Positions 26,234-35,364 of a stretch of DNA of 64,000 bases are shown here, piece by piece. The stretch lies in NCBI GenBank assembly GCA_030028905.1, contig JALDYZ010000018.1:1-64000 (forward strand), in the 5' to 3' direction. A program made the position numbers and the translations under genes. The notes below the pieces were generated by a model. It worked only from the letters and a program-made list of their open reading frames with translations, did no database searches and was not told the DNA's origin. The DNA is from Ferirhizobium litorale (GTDB taxonomy: Bacteria > Pseudomonadota > Alphaproteobacteria > Rhizobiales > Rhizobiaceae). Each line of letters starts with the position of its first letter. Position 1 is the stretch's first letter.

Positions 26234-28630
26234 TCAGGGATAGAGCGGTACCAACGGATCGAGGCGTGCCCGTTTTCCGACCGTGAGTTCATTCACCGAA
26301 GCCGCGATCGAATTGCGGTCGATGCGGAAGTGACGGTAGAGATCCGCGATCGTGCCAGTCTGGCCGAAATGTTCGACGCCGTGGGGAATTGTGCGGTGGC
26401 CGGCGACCGCGCCAAGCCAGGCCAGCGTCGCCGGGTGGCCGTCGATCACCGTGACCAGCGCGCAGTCGCCCGGCAGCGGCAGAAGCAAATTCTCCACGTG
26501 GCTCCTGGCATTGCGGTTTCCGCGTGCCCGCTCGCGCTGGGCAGCGGTCCAGCCGGCATTCAACCGGTCGGCGGAGGTCACGGCGAGCACGCCGATGTCG
26601 CGCCGCGTTTCGCCGATCATGCCTGCCGCCGCAATCGCTTCGTCTGCGACGGCGCCCTGGTAGGCGATGACCACTGTGCAGTTCGGCCCCGGCTTGCGTA
26701 GCCAGTAGGCGCCGTCGATGGCGCCTTGCCGGTAGTCGTCATCGACGCGCTTGAGCGGTTGTTCGAGCGGTTTGGTGCTAAGCCGCAGATAGACAGACCC
26801 GCCGGTCTCGTCGCGCAGCCAGGTGCGCTCGTCCGGGTCGTTTTCGCCATCGCGCTGCATGTAGTGAAACGCCCACTCCATGATGACCGCCAGTTCGTCG
26901 GCAAAGGCCGGCTCGAACGCCGCAATTCCGTCCTGGCTCATGCCGATCAGCGGCGTACCGATCGACTGGTGGGCGCCGCCTTCCGGCGCGAGCGTCACGC
27001 CCGAAGGCGTTCCGACGATCATGAACCGCGCATCCTGGTAGCAGGCGTAGTTTAGCGCATCGAGACCGCGGCAGACGAAGGGATCGTAGACCGTGCCGAT
27101 CGGGATCAGCCGCTTGCCGAACAGCGAATGGCTGAGGCCAGCCGCACCCAGCAGCAGGAAGAGGTTCATCTCGGCGATGCCGAGTTCGACATGCTGGCCC
27201 CGCGGCGTGAACTCCCATTTCGCGGTCGAGGGAATGCGGTGCTCGATGAAAGCATCGGCGCGAGCGTCGCGGGCAAACAGCTTGCGGCGGTTGACCCACG
27301 GTCCGAGGCTGGTGGTGCCGGTCACGTCCGGCGAGGTGGTCAGAATCCGCTCCGCCAGTGTGCTTGCGCCTTTCGCAAGATCGTCGAGGATCTTCCCAAA
27401 GGCGGCCTGGGTAGAGATTTCCCGCGTGCTGTCGACTTCGATCCCGGGCACGGCGAGGCGGGAGTCCATGTGCCGGCGAGGCCCGCTGGCGAAGAAAGGC
27501 ACTTCGGCCAGAAATGTCCTGAGACCGGCCTTGTCCGCCACGCCGGCCAAGGGCTCCCATTCCTCGCCGGGGGCAATGCCCATGTGCGTCTGCCATTCGG
27601 CGAACTGCTTCGTCGTCATCAGCCCGCCGTGGTTGTCCTTGTGCCCGGCGATCGGCGTGCCCCAGCCCTTGATCGTGTAGGCGAGGAAGCAGGTCGGCCG
27701 GTCATGGTCGATAGCGGCGAAGATGTCAGCCATGGTGGTCACGCAGTTGCCGCCGAGGTTTTCCATCAGTGCTGCGAGTTCCGCGTCGCTGCGTCGTTCG
27801 ATCAGCGAGGAGACATCCCCCTGGTCGCCGAGATCGTCCATCAGGTGCCGCCGCCACACCGCACCGCCCATGAAGGTAAGGGCGGCATACTCCTGGTTCG
27901 GGCAGCGGTCGATCCAGTCGCGCAGCTTGTCGCCGCCGGGCTCTTCGAAGGCTGCCCGTTGCAACGCGCCGTACTTGATCCGCACCACATCCCAGCCGAA
28001 GGCGTCGAAGATCTTCTCGATCCGCGAAAACAGGCCCTCCCGCACGATGCCGTCGAGCGATTGCCGGTTGTAGTCGATGATCCACCAGGTATTGCGCAGC
28101 TCGTTCTTCCAGCCTTCCTGCAGCGTCTCGTAGATGTTGCCTTCGTCCAGTTCGGCGTCGCCCACCAAAGCGATCATGCGGCCTAGTCTGAGATCGGCAC
28201 CCCATTCCTTTGCCTTGACGAAGTCCTGGACGATCGAGGCGAGCGCGGTGATCCCGACGCCGAGCCCCACCGAACCGGTCGAGAAGTCGACGTCGTCGAT
28301 GTCCTTGGTGCGGCTCGGATAGCTCTGGACGCCGCCATAGCCGCGAAAATTCTCCATCTTCTCCCGCGACTGGTTGCCCATCAGGTACTGGATCGCGTGG
28401 AAGATCGGCGAGGCATGCGGCTTCACGGCCACCCGGTCTTCGGGCCGCAGCGCGGAAAAGTAGAGCGCCGTCATGATGGAAACCATCGATGCCGAACTCG
28501 CCTGGTGACCGCCGGTCTTGATGCCGTCGACCTTCGGGCGGATATGGTTGGCGTGGTGGATCATCCAGTGCGACAGCCACAGCAGCCGCTGCTCGATGGT
28601 TTTGAGATGCTGGTGCTGGGATCGTGTCAT
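26234..28630 (-). CDS. AceE-like 2-oxoacid dehydrogenase E1 (transketolase-like, homodimeric type)
   Basis: A 798-residue thiamine-diphosphate enzyme of the AceE family. Seen features are HANHIRPKVDGIKTGGHQASSAS near the N-terminus, the TPP/Mg motif GDAELDEGNIYETLQEG...NRQSLDG, and the second-domain GIAEMNLFLLLGAAGLS. The family decarboxylates a 2-oxoacid and acylates an E2 lipoyl domain. It is somewhat shorter than E. coli AceE (about 890) and no E2 gene is adjacent. It lies 63 bases downstream of acdS on the same strand. ACC deaminase makes 2-oxobutyrate, so this E1 may oxidise it towards propionyl-CoA (inference). The ATG at 28630 follows AAGGA. Confidence 0.8.
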   Translation of the reverse strand: MTRSQHQHLKTIEQRLLWLSHWMIHHANHIRPKVDGIKTGGHQASSASMVSIMTALYFSALRPEDRVAVKPHASPIFHAIQYLMGNQSREKMENFRGYGGVQSYPSRTKDIDDVDFSTGSVGLGVGITALASIVQDFVKAKEWGADLRLGRMIALVGDAELDEGNIYETLQEGWKNELRNTWWIIDYNRQSLDGIVREGLFSRIEKIFDAFGWDVVRIKYGALQRAAFEEPGGDKLRDWIDRCPNQEYAALTFMGGAVWRRHLMDDLGDQGDVSSLIERRSDAELAALMENLGGNCVTTMADIFAAIDHDRPTCFLAYTIKGWGTPIAGHKDNHGGLMTTKQFAEWQTHMGIAPGEEWEPLAGVADKAGLRTFLAEVPFFASGPRRHMDSRLAVPGIEVDSTREISTQAAFGKILDDLAKGASTLAERILTTSPDVTGTTSLGPWVNRRKLFARDARADAFIEHRIPSTAKWEFTPRGQHVELGIAEMNLFLLLGAAGLSHSLFGKRLIPIGTVYDPFVCRGLDALNYACYQDARFMIVGTPSGVTLAPEGGAHQSIGTPLIGMSQDGIAAFEPAFADELAVIMEWAFHYMQRDGENDPDERTWLRDETGGSVYLRLSTKPLEQPLKRVDDDYRQGAIDGAYWLRKPGPNCTVVIAYQGAVADEAIAAAGMIGETRRDIGVLAVTSADRLNAGWTAAQRERARGNRNARSHVENLLLPLPGDCALVTVIDGHPATLAWLGAVAGHRTIPHGVEHFGQTGTIADLYRHFRIDRNSIAASVNELTVGKRARLDPLVPLYP

Positions 28631-28693
28631 CACGGGGTCCTTGGCGGTCGGCCTGCGTTGATATGTCGAGTTTGCCCGAGGAGGAAGGCGGCG

Positions 28694-29713
28694 TCAGCCG
28701 TCCTTGTAGTAGTAGCTGTAGCCATTGAGGGCAGGTGCGCCGCCAAGGTGAGCGTACAGCACCTTCGACCCCTCAGGAAAGAAGCCCTTGCGGGTCAGGT
28801 CGATCATGCCCTGCATCGACTTGCCCTCATAGACAGGGTCTGTGATCATCGCCTCGGTGCGGGCGGCAAGCCGGATCGCTTTGTTGGTCTCCTCCGAGGG
28901 CACGCCATAGGCGGGGTAGGCGTAGTCGGGATTGATGACGATCTCGTCCTCGCGGACCGCGCGGCCGAGCTTGACCAGTTCGGCGGTGTTGTCGACGATC
29001 TGGCGCACCTGCGTGCGGGTTTGCTCGAGTGTTCCGGAGGCATCGATGCCGATCACCCGGTCCGCCCTGTCCTGTGCGGCGAAACCGACGATCATGCCGG
29101 CCTGTGTGGAACCGGTGACGACGCAGACGACGATGTAGTCGAACGTGAAGCCGAGTTCCTTCTCCTGCTGCGCGACTTCCTCGGCAAAACCGACATAGCC
29201 GAGCGCGCCGAGCTTGTGGACCGATGCGCCGGCCGGGATCGGGTAGGGCTTGCCGCCCGCGTCCTTGACCGACTGGATCGCATCTTCCCAGCTCTTGCGG
29301 ATGCCGATATCGAAACCGTCGTCGACAAGCCGGCTGTCCGCCCCCATCAGGCGGGTCATCAGGATGTTGCCGACGCGATCATAGACCGCGTCATAGTGCG
29401 GGACCCATTTCTCCTGGATCACCACGCATTTCATGCCGATCTTGGCGGCCGTGGCGGCGACCATCCGGGTGTGGTTCGACTGGACGCCACCGATCGACAC
29501 CAGCGTGTCCGCACCCGAGGCAATCGCGTCGGGCACGATGTATTCGAGCTTCCTCAGCTTGTTGCCGCCCATGGCGAGGCCCGAATTGCAGTCCTCGCGC
29601 TTGGCGTAGATCTCGACCTTGCCGCCGAGCGCCGCGGTGAGCCGCGGCAGGTGCTCAATCGGCGTCGGGCCGAAGGTGAGCGGATAGCGTTCGAACTTGT
29701 TGAGTAGCGACAT
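28694..29713 (-). CDS. acdS: 1-aminocyclopropane-1-carboxylate deaminase
   Basis: A 339-residue PLP enzyme with the rhizobial AcdS sequence pattern. It opens the cyclopropane ring of ACC, the plant ethylene precursor, giving 2-oxobutyrate and ammonia. The PLP lysine is K52 in GGNKLRK. The two residues that separate true ACC deaminases from D-cysteine desulfhydrases are present: E296 (VYEGK) and L323 (AHLGG), equivalent to Pseudomonas E295 and L322. The start at 29713 has GGAGG upstream; it should lower ethylene in associated roots. It is divergent from acdR and is followed by an AceE-like gene. Confidence 0.95.
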   Translation of the reverse strand: MSLLNKFERYPLTFGPTPIEHLPRLTAALGGKVEIYAKREDCNSGLAMGGNKLRKLEYIVPDAIASGADTLVSIGGVQSNHTRMVAATAAKIGMKCVVIQEKWVPHYDAVYDRVGNILMTRLMGADSRLVDDGFDIGIRKSWEDAIQSVKDAGGKPYPIPAGASVHKLGALGYVGFAEEVAQQEKELGFTFDYIVVCVVTGSTQAGMIVGFAAQDRADRVIGIDASGTLEQTRTQVRQIVDNTAELVKLGRAVREDEIVINPDYAYPAYGVPSEETNKAIRLAARTEAMITDPVYEGKSMQGMIDLTRKGFFPEGSKVLYAHLGGAPALNGYSYYYKDG

Positions 29714-29841
29714 TTGGCAGGCCTCCGTATCCATCTTGTCCAGGGATTGTAGGAGAATTGCTCTGAAAGGTGCTCTCTAATATGATTGAGAAAATTTCCA
29801 GTTACTTCTATCATTAGTTTCATGCGTGTCTTTTTGATCAA
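29714..29841. promoter_or_regulatory. acdS-acdR divergent control region
   Basis: A 128-base AT-rich gap between acdS and its divergent regulator. In other rhizobia and in Pseudomonas, AcdR (Lrp type) and global factors act here. The gap holds a TTGATCAA palindrome at 29834-29841, at the start of acdR. I could not assign individual Lrp, CRP or FNR boxes. Confidence 0.5.
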
Positions 29842-30333
29842 TTGGAATACCAAAAAGTGAAAGAATCTTCCACGGAGACACTCGACAAGATCGATCTGAA
29901 GATCCTGCGCGCCCTGCAATCCAAGGGGCGGCTGACCAATGCCGAGCTTGCCGATATCGTCAGTGTCAGTCCGGCCACGTGCCACCGGCGTACCCAGCGG
30001 CTGTTCGACGAGGGCTACATCACCGGCGTGCGGGCGGAAATCGCGCCGGCTGCGGTCGGGCTTGGCGCCCTCGTCATGGTCGGCGTGGTGCTCGACCGTT
30101 CGACACCCGAGAGCTTCGCCGCCTTCGAGGGCGCGGTGATTGCGATGAAGGATGTGCTCGACTGCAATCTGGTTGCCGGTGATTTCGACTACCTGCTGAA
30201 AATACGGGTTCGCGACATGGCGGATTTCAACAAGCTGCACGGCGAAAAGCTCATCGCCCTGCCGGGCGTGCGCCAGACCCGCACCTTCTTCGTCATGAAG
30301 GAGGTGAAGGAAAATGCGCGCCTGCCATTCTGA
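29842..30333 (+). CDS. acdR: Lrp/AsnC-family regulator of acdS
   Basis: A 163-residue Lrp-type protein: N-terminal helix-turn-helix (DLKILRALQSKGRLTNAELADIVSVSPATCHRRTQRL) and a C-terminal RAM domain (GLGALVMVGVVLDR...). Divergence from acdS is the classical acdR arrangement. The start is uncertain: TTG at 29842 or GTG at 29857 (MKESSTETLDKID), the latter with a weak GGAA site; no ATG is available. Confidence 0.88.
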   Translation: MEYQKVKESSTETLDKIDLKILRALQSKGRLTNAELADIVSVSPATCHRRTQRLFDEGYITGVRAEIAPAAVGLGALVMVGVVLDRSTPESFAAFEGAVIAMKDVLDCNLVAGDFDYLLKIRVRDMADFNKLHGEKLIALPGVRQTRTFFVMKEVKENARLPF

Positions 30334-30435
30334 TCGCGCCCCTCTCTTGTGGTTCGGGCGGCAATTTGTACAAAAGAGGGGAAGACCGCCGGGTATCCCG
30401 GCGGCAAACGCGCATCGGCGCATAGCAGCGGAAAA

Positions 30436-31293
30436 ATGAATCGTTTTCCCATGTTCAGCCCGCAATTGCTAGTCACCTTCGTCGCCGTATGCGAGGGCAG
30501 CAGCTTTACCCGCGCCGCGGAACGGGTGAACCTGTCCCAGTCCACCGTCAGCCAGCAGATCCGGCGGCTCGAGGAACTGCTGGGCAAGGCGTTGTTCGAT
30601 CGCGACTCGCATCAGGTGCAACTCACGGAGGAGGGCGTTAAGCTCCTGAGCTACGCGCGCCGGATCATCGCCCTGAACGAGGAAGCGCATGATGCCCTTA
30701 CCGGACCTTGGCGCGACGGCGTGCTGCGGCTCGGCATGCCGGAGGATTTTACCGTGCCGACCGCGGAGTTGCTGGCGGCGTTCAAGCGGGAACATCCGCA
30801 TCTCCGGCTCGACGTCACCAGCGGCCTGAGCGCCGACCTGCATCATGCCTATCGGCAGGAGGAACTGGACCTGATCCTCGTCAAGCAACGCCGCAGCCAT
30901 CTGCCGCGGGCGGCGCGGCCCGAACCGCTCTCCTGGCTGGACAGCGAGGCGCATCCCGCCTTCGGGCAATCGCCGGTGCCCCTGGCGGTCTTTCCCGTCA
31001 ACGGGTTGTACCGCGAGGAGCTGTTTCAGGCGCTCGACAGCCTCGGGATCCGCTGGCGCGTGAGCTACAGCAGTTCCAGCCTCGCCGCTCTTGCCGCTGC
31101 GTCGGCCGCGGGCCTCGGCGTCAGCCTGCTGCCGACGGGCTGTCGCTTGCCGTCACATCGAGTCCTGGGGGACAAGGAAGGGCTGCCACCGGTCGACGAC
31201 TTCGAACTCGCGCTGTTCTATCGCGACAATTCTCCGTCCTTTGCCGTCGACCTCGCCGAGCGCCTCGTGGTCTTTTGCGACCTCAAGCGCTAG
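30436..31293 (+). CDS. LysR-family transcriptional regulator
   Basis: A 285-residue LTTR. The winged helix-turn-helix is FVAVCEGSSFTRAAERVNLSQSTVSQQIRRLEELLG, followed by a two-lobed effector domain (GVLRLGMPEDF, ELDLILVKQRRS, GLGVSLLP). I use the ATG at 30436; MFSPQLL five codons later is a second option. It reads in the same direction as the amidohydrolase 110 bases downstream, its probable target. Confidence 0.87.
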   Translation: MNRFPMFSPQLLVTFVAVCEGSSFTRAAERVNLSQSTVSQQIRRLEELLGKALFDRDSHQVQLTEEGVKLLSYARRIIALNEEAHDALTGPWRDGVLRLGMPEDFTVPTAELLAAFKREHPHLRLDVTSGLSADLHHAYRQEELDLILVKQRRSHLPRAARPEPLSWLDSEAHPAFGQSPVPLAVFPVNGLYREELFQALDSLGIRWRVSYSSSSLAALAAASAAGLGVSLLPTGCRLPSHRVLGDKEGLPPVDDFELALFYRDNSPSFAVDLAERLVVFCDLKR

Positions 31294-31402
31294 GTCTGGC
31301 CATTAGCGGATCGAATGATAACCATTGGCAAATGTCGCTGCCATCCGCCGCCGTCGTTCCGTAGATTTCCGGGTGTAGTCTCCAAACTACGATGAGGGAA
31401 CG

Positions 31403-32812
31403 ATGTTGGACCAGACACTATCGCATAGCCGCAGGGCATTTCTCAGCCAGACGGGAAAACTGACCACCGCCTGCGCGGTTGCCGGTCTCTCCGGCGCGCT
31501 GGCGCATGAAGCATCTGCTGGCAGTGGCGCGTCCAACGCGGCCGGCGGAGCGGATGCGTCCGCCGCAACGCTTTCCGATCGCCACTACCTGCTGACCGAC
31601 GTGCGGCTGGAGGAGGGCTTCGAGTATGACGGCGACATCGTCGTTGCGACTCGCACCGCCCTCTATGCGTTGGAAATCAAGGACGGTCGGATTGCCGCCA
31701 TTCATCCGGCGGGTGCAAGCCTGCCGGACGGCGTTGTGCGCTACCAGACGAACGGCCACCTGCTCCTGCCGACGATGCGCGACATGCACATCCACCTCGA
31801 TAAAACCTTTTATGGCGGTCCGTGGCAGGCGCCGCGCCCGCGCCAGGGCAAGACGATCATGGACATGATCGCGCTCGAGCAAAAGCTGCTGCCGCAATTG
31901 CTGCCGACCTCGCAGCAGCGCGCCGAGGGGCTGATCGCCCTGCTGCAATCCAAGGGCAGTACGGTGGCGCGCAGCCACTGCAACATCGATCCGGTCAGCG
32001 GGCTGAAAAGCCTCGAGCACCTGCAGCGGGCGCTGGAGAACCACAAGGACGACTTCTCCTGCGAGATCGTCGCCTTCCCGCAGCATGGCCTGCTGCACTC
32101 CAAGGTTGACGGCCCGATGCGCGAGGCGATTCAGATGGGGGTCGAATATGTCGGCGGGCTCGACCCGACCATTGTTGACGGCGCCATGGAGAAGTCGCTG
32201 GACGCCATGTTCCAGATCGCGCTCGACAGCGGCAAGGGCGTAGACATCCATTTGCATGAGACAAGCCCTGCCGGCGTGGCGGCGATCAACTACATGATCG
32301 ATACGGTGGAAAAGAACCCGGCCCTCAAGGGCAAGGTGACGATCAGCCATGCCTTCGCCCTGACGACGCTGTCGCCGGAAGCCCTAAACGAGATGGCCTC
32401 GCGCTTTGCCGCAAGCGGGATCACCATCGCCTCGTCCGTGCCGATCGGCAGCCTGATTATGCCCCTGCCGCAACTGAGCAAGAAGGGCGTTTTCGTGATG
32501 ACCGGCACCGACAGCGTCATAGACCACTGGTCGCCGTTCGGCAGCGGCGACATGCTGGAAAAGGCCTATCTCTACGCGCAACTCTATCGCGGCTCCGACG
32601 AATTCCACCTGTCGCGGTCGCTCGGGATTGCCACCGGCGGCATCCTGCCGCTCGACGACGAGGGTTCCCGCGCCTGGCCGAACGTCGGCGACGAGGCCGG
32701 CTTCACACTCGTTGATGCCAGCTGCTCGGCGGAGGCCGTGGCCCGCGTGTCGCCGCGTAGTGCCACCTTCCACAAGGGGCGTCTGGTGGCCGGCCGCGTC
32801 GGCGCGGCCTGA
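31403..32812 (+). CDS. Tat-exported amidohydrolase (cytosine-deaminase-like)
   Basis: A 469-residue metal-dependent hydrolase with a twin-arginine signal (HSRRAFLSQTGKLTTACAVAG). The amidohydrolase core has the metal motif MHIHLD, SHCNID, the HLHET metal His, SHAFAL and the catalytic Asp in TGTDSVIDHWSP, the pattern of CodA-type deaminases and related N-acyl hydrolases. Cytosine deaminases are normally cytosolic, so a periplasmic member probably acts on a different amide, lactam or cyclic compound. A LysR gene precedes it. Confidence 0.8.
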   Translation: MLDQTLSHSRRAFLSQTGKLTTACAVAGLSGALAHEASAGSGASNAAGGADASAATLSDRHYLLTDVRLEEGFEYDGDIVVATRTALYALEIKDGRIAAIHPAGASLPDGVVRYQTNGHLLLPTMRDMHIHLDKTFYGGPWQAPRPRQGKTIMDMIALEQKLLPQLLPTSQQRAEGLIALLQSKGSTVARSHCNIDPVSGLKSLEHLQRALENHKDDFSCEIVAFPQHGLLHSKVDGPMREAIQMGVEYVGGLDPTIVDGAMEKSLDAMFQIALDSGKGVDIHLHETSPAGVAAINYMIDTVEKNPALKGKVTISHAFALTTLSPEALNEMASRFAASGITIASSVPIGSLIMPLPQLSKKGVFVMTGTDSVIDHWSPFGSGDMLEKAYLYAQLYRGSDEFHLSRSLGIATGGILPLDDEGSRAWPNVGDEAGFTLVDASCSAEAVARVSPRSATFHKGRLVAGRVGAA

Positions 32813-32885
32813 TCGCGAGTCGGCGCAAAACGGGGCCGCATTACTGAATCGCGGGCGATAGGGCGATCGCGGGCCACCCTGCCGC

Positions 32886-34508
32886 TCAGTTCCTGAGGCC
32901 CGGCGCCTCCTGGCCGGTGCGCGCCACATATTCGGTATAGCCGCCACCATACTGGTGGACGCCGTCCGGCGTCACTTCCAGCACGCGGTTGGAAAGTGCG
33001 GCGAGGAAGTGGCGGTCGTGCGACACGAAAAGCATGGTGCCTTCGTATTGCGATAGCGCCTTGATGAGCATTTCCTTGGTGTCGAGATCGAGATGGTTGG
33101 TGGGCTCGTCCAGCACCAGCAGGTTCGGCGGATCGAACAGCATCTTGGCCATCACCAGCCGTGCTTTCTCGCCGCCGGAGAGCACGCGGCACTTCTTCTC
33201 CACGTCATCGCCGGAAAATCCGAAGCAGCCGGCAAGCGCCCGCAGCGATCCCTGGCCCGCCTGCGGGAATGATTCCTCCAGCCACTGGAACACGGTACGG
33301 TCGCCATCGAGCAGGTCCATGGCGTGCTGGGCGAAATAGCCCATCTTGACGCTCGCGCCCAGCGAGACGATTCCCTTATCCGGCTCGGTCGAGCCGGTAA
33401 CCAGCTTCAGCAGGGTCGACTTGCCGGCGCCGTTGATGCCCATGACGCACCAGCGCTCGCGTCGCCGCACCATGAAGTCGAGCCCTTCATAGATGCTGCG
33501 GCTGCCATATGTCTTGTGGACGTTCTTGAGGTTGATCACGTCCTCACCTGAACGTGGTGCCGGCTGGAACTCGAAGGCGACCGTCTGACGGCGCCTCGGC
33601 GGCTCGACCCGGTCGATCTTTTCCAGCTTCTTGACACGGCTCTGCACCTGCGCGGCATGCGAGGCGCGTGCCTTGAAACGCTCGATGAACTTGATTTCCT
33701 TGGCAAGCATTGCCTGCTGGCGCTCGAACTGGGCTTGCTGCTGCTTCTCGTTTAGAGCCCTCTGCTGCTCATAGAAGGCATAGTCGCCGGAATAGGTGGT
33801 CAGCGTGCCGCCGTCGATCTCGATGATCTTGTTGACGATGCGGTTCATGAACTCGCGGTCGTGTGAGGTCATGAGCAGGGCGCCATCATAGCCTTTCAGG
33901 AATTCCTCCAGCCAGATGAGGCTTTCCAGGTCGAGGTGGTTGCTTGGCTCGTCCAGAAGCATGGCGTCGGGACGCATCAGCAGGATGCGCGCCAGCGCGA
34001 CGCGCATCTTCCAGCCGCCCGAGAGCGCACCGACGTCGCCGTCCATCATCTCCTGGCTGAAGCTCAGACCGGCCAGGACCTCGCGAGCGCGGCCTTCCAG
34101 CGCATAGCCGTCCAGTTCTTCGTAGCGCGCCTGCACCTCGCCGTAGCGCTCGATGATCTCATCCATCCTGTCGGCCTGGTCGGGATCGGCCATGGCCGCC
34201 TCGAGTTCGCGCAGCTCGGCGGCAACGATGCTCACCGGCCCGGCGCCCTCCATCACCTCGGCGACCGCGCTGCGACCGTCCATCTCGCCCACATCCTGGT
34301 TGAAATAACCGACGGTCATCCCCTTTTCGACCGACACCTGGCCTTCGTCGGGATGCTCTTCCTGGGTGATCATGCGAAGCAGCGTCGTCTTGCCGGCGCC
34401 GTTCGGGCCGACGAGACCGATCTTCTCGCCGCTGTTCAGGGCGGCGGAGGCTTCGATGAAGAGGATGCGGTGGCTGTTCTGCTTGCTGATGTTTTCGATA
34501 CGGATCAT
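32886..34508 (-). CDS. ABC-F family ATPase
   Basis: A 540-residue soluble protein with two ABC domains and no membrane segment. Walker A motifs are GPNGAGKTTLL and GINGAGKSTLL; signatures are LSGGWKMRVALA and LSGGEKARLVMA; both Walker B regions read LLDEPSNHLD or VLDEPTNHLD. The inter-domain linker is charged and helical, as in translation-associated ABC-F factors (EttA/Uup/YheS group) that act at the ribosomal E site. The C-terminus stops soon after domain 2 and lacks a long coiled coil. The start MIRIENISK at 34508 is chosen over 19 upstream codons. Confidence 0.88.
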   Translation of the reverse strand: MIRIENISKQNSHRILFIEASAALNSGEKIGLVGPNGAGKTTLLRMITQEEHPDEGQVSVEKGMTVGYFNQDVGEMDGRSAVAEVMEGAGPVSIVAAELRELEAAMADPDQADRMDEIIERYGEVQARYEELDGYALEGRAREVLAGLSFSQEMMDGDVGALSGGWKMRVALARILLMRPDAMLLDEPSNHLDLESLIWLEEFLKGYDGALLMTSHDREFMNRIVNKIIEIDGGTLTTYSGDYAFYEQQRALNEKQQQAQFERQQAMLAKEIKFIERFKARASHAAQVQSRVKKLEKIDRVEPPRRRQTVAFEFQPAPRSGEDVINLKNVHKTYGSRSIYEGLDFMVRRRERWCVMGINGAGKSTLLKLVTGSTEPDKGIVSLGASVKMGYFAQHAMDLLDGDRTVFQWLEESFPQAGQGSLRALAGCFGFSGDDVEKKCRVLSGGEKARLVMAKMLFDPPNLLVLDEPTNHLDLDTKEMLIKALSQYEGTMLFVSHDRHFLAALSNRVLEVTPDGVHQYGGGYTEYVARTGQEAPGLRN

Positions 34509-34577
34509 GGTGCACGCGTCATGGGAAAATTTTGGCGCCCTTATGTCATGGGTCGTGCGCCACATCCAGCTTGAATC

Positions 34578-34603
34578 AAAAAAGGCCGGGCGAACCCGAC
34601 CTT
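34578..34603 (-). terminator. Intrinsic terminator of the cold-shock gene
   Basis: On the minus strand AAGGTCGGG, loop TTCG and CCCGGCCTT form a 9-bp stem with one T-G pair, directly followed by six T residues. It lies 60 bases after the csp stop codon and ends that transcript before the ABC-F gene. A close relative of this hairpin occurs at 58561-58583. Confidence 0.85.
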
Positions 34604-34625
34604 CTCACGATTGCATCGACGGTTA

Positions 34626-34648
34626 GTGCCAGTACATCCGTGGTCACC
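34626..34648 (-). repeat. 23-nt conserved element, copy 1 (3' UTR of the csp gene)
   Basis: This 23-base sequence, which on the minus strand starts GGTGACCACGGATG, recurs without mismatch at 58605-58627. Both copies lie on the same strand, and both precede a GGTCGGG...CCCGGCC terminator hairpin by 22 bases. Here it sits 16 bases downstream of the csp stop. It is probably an RNA-level element. Confidence 0.75.
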
Positions 34649-34664
34649 AACCGGACGCAGTCAA

Positions 34665-34874
34665 TCAGGCAGTCTGAAGGTTTTCGGCAGCGCTCTTGCC
34701 CGAGCGCTTGTCCTGAACGATCTCAAAGCTGACCTTCTGGCCTTCGTTCAGCGAGTACATGCCCGACCGTTCCACGGCGGAGATGTGAACGAAAACGTCG
34801 GGATCGCCGTTGTCAGGCTGGATAAAGCCAAAGCCCTTGGCGGAATTGAAGAACTTCACGGTTCCGGTTGTCAT
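34665..34874 (-). CDS. Cold-shock protein (CspA family)
   Basis: A 69-residue single cold-shock domain with RNP1 (KGFGFIQP) and RNP2 (VFVHIS) and the start [14 protein letters not shown]. It binds single-stranded nucleic acid and acts as an RNA chaperone. The ATG at 34874 has AAAAGGAAAA upstream. An intrinsic terminator and the 23-nt element follow it. Confidence 0.95.
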   Translation of the reverse strand: MTTGTVKFFNSAKGFGFIQPDNGDPDVFVHISAVERSGMYSLNEGQKVSFEIVQDKRSGKSAAENLQTA

Positions 34875-35136
34875 GCGATTTTCCTTTTCAAACGACATAG
34901 AGTTCGACGCCGGACGAAAGTCCGCCGCCACGATGTTTCGATTTTGAGAGGGAAGATCGTCGGAAGCGCCAGAGGCGCGGGAAACAAAGCTCAACAAGCA
35001 AGATCGATGAGCGACTTATGCACTGTCTTTGTGTTGATAACAAGGCCCCCGCAAAAAAGAGGCACGCGAAACGGGCGCGGGTTCTGCCGCGTCCGCTCTG
35101 CAAGCACCTCACAAATCCGACCAACTGCCGCGAAGG

Positions 35137-35364
35137 CTAATAGGTGTCGCTCAATCCGCCATCCCGCCGATCACCCGACCGAGGCGACATCAGGCTCGGA
35201 TCGACAAGCGCCGCCTTGAACCTTCGGATGACAAGCAGCGTCTCCTTGCGGTGGACGCCATCTGGCGCGATGTTCGAGGTCACATAGCCGGCACGTTTCA
35301 GTATGCCCTGCATGAGACGCACTTCGGTGGCGCGGGAGCTCGGCGTTTTCGTCTCGGAATGCAT
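35137..35364 (-). CDS. Small conserved-type hypothetical protein
   Basis: A 75-residue ORF starting MHSETKTPSSRATEVRLMQG with a very good AAGGAGG site 4 bases before the ATG at 35364. The composition is basic (KRAGYVTSN, RRFKAALVD), with no cysteines or membrane segment. No domain is recognised; the ribosome site makes it likely to be translated. Confidence 0.6.
   Translation of the reverse strand: MHSETKTPSSRATEVRLMQGILKRAGYVTSNIAPDGVHRKETLLVIRRFKAALVDPSLMSPRSGDRRDGGLSDTY

Noticed and set aside
26234..28630. Ordinary transketolase or DXP synthase
   Set aside because: The length, GDAELDEGNIYE motif and domain order fit the AceE family better than transketolase or Dxs.
29834..29847. TTGATCAATTGGAA before acdR as an anaerobox
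   Set aside because: Only the left half site matches TTGAT-N4-ATCAA; the right half is absent.
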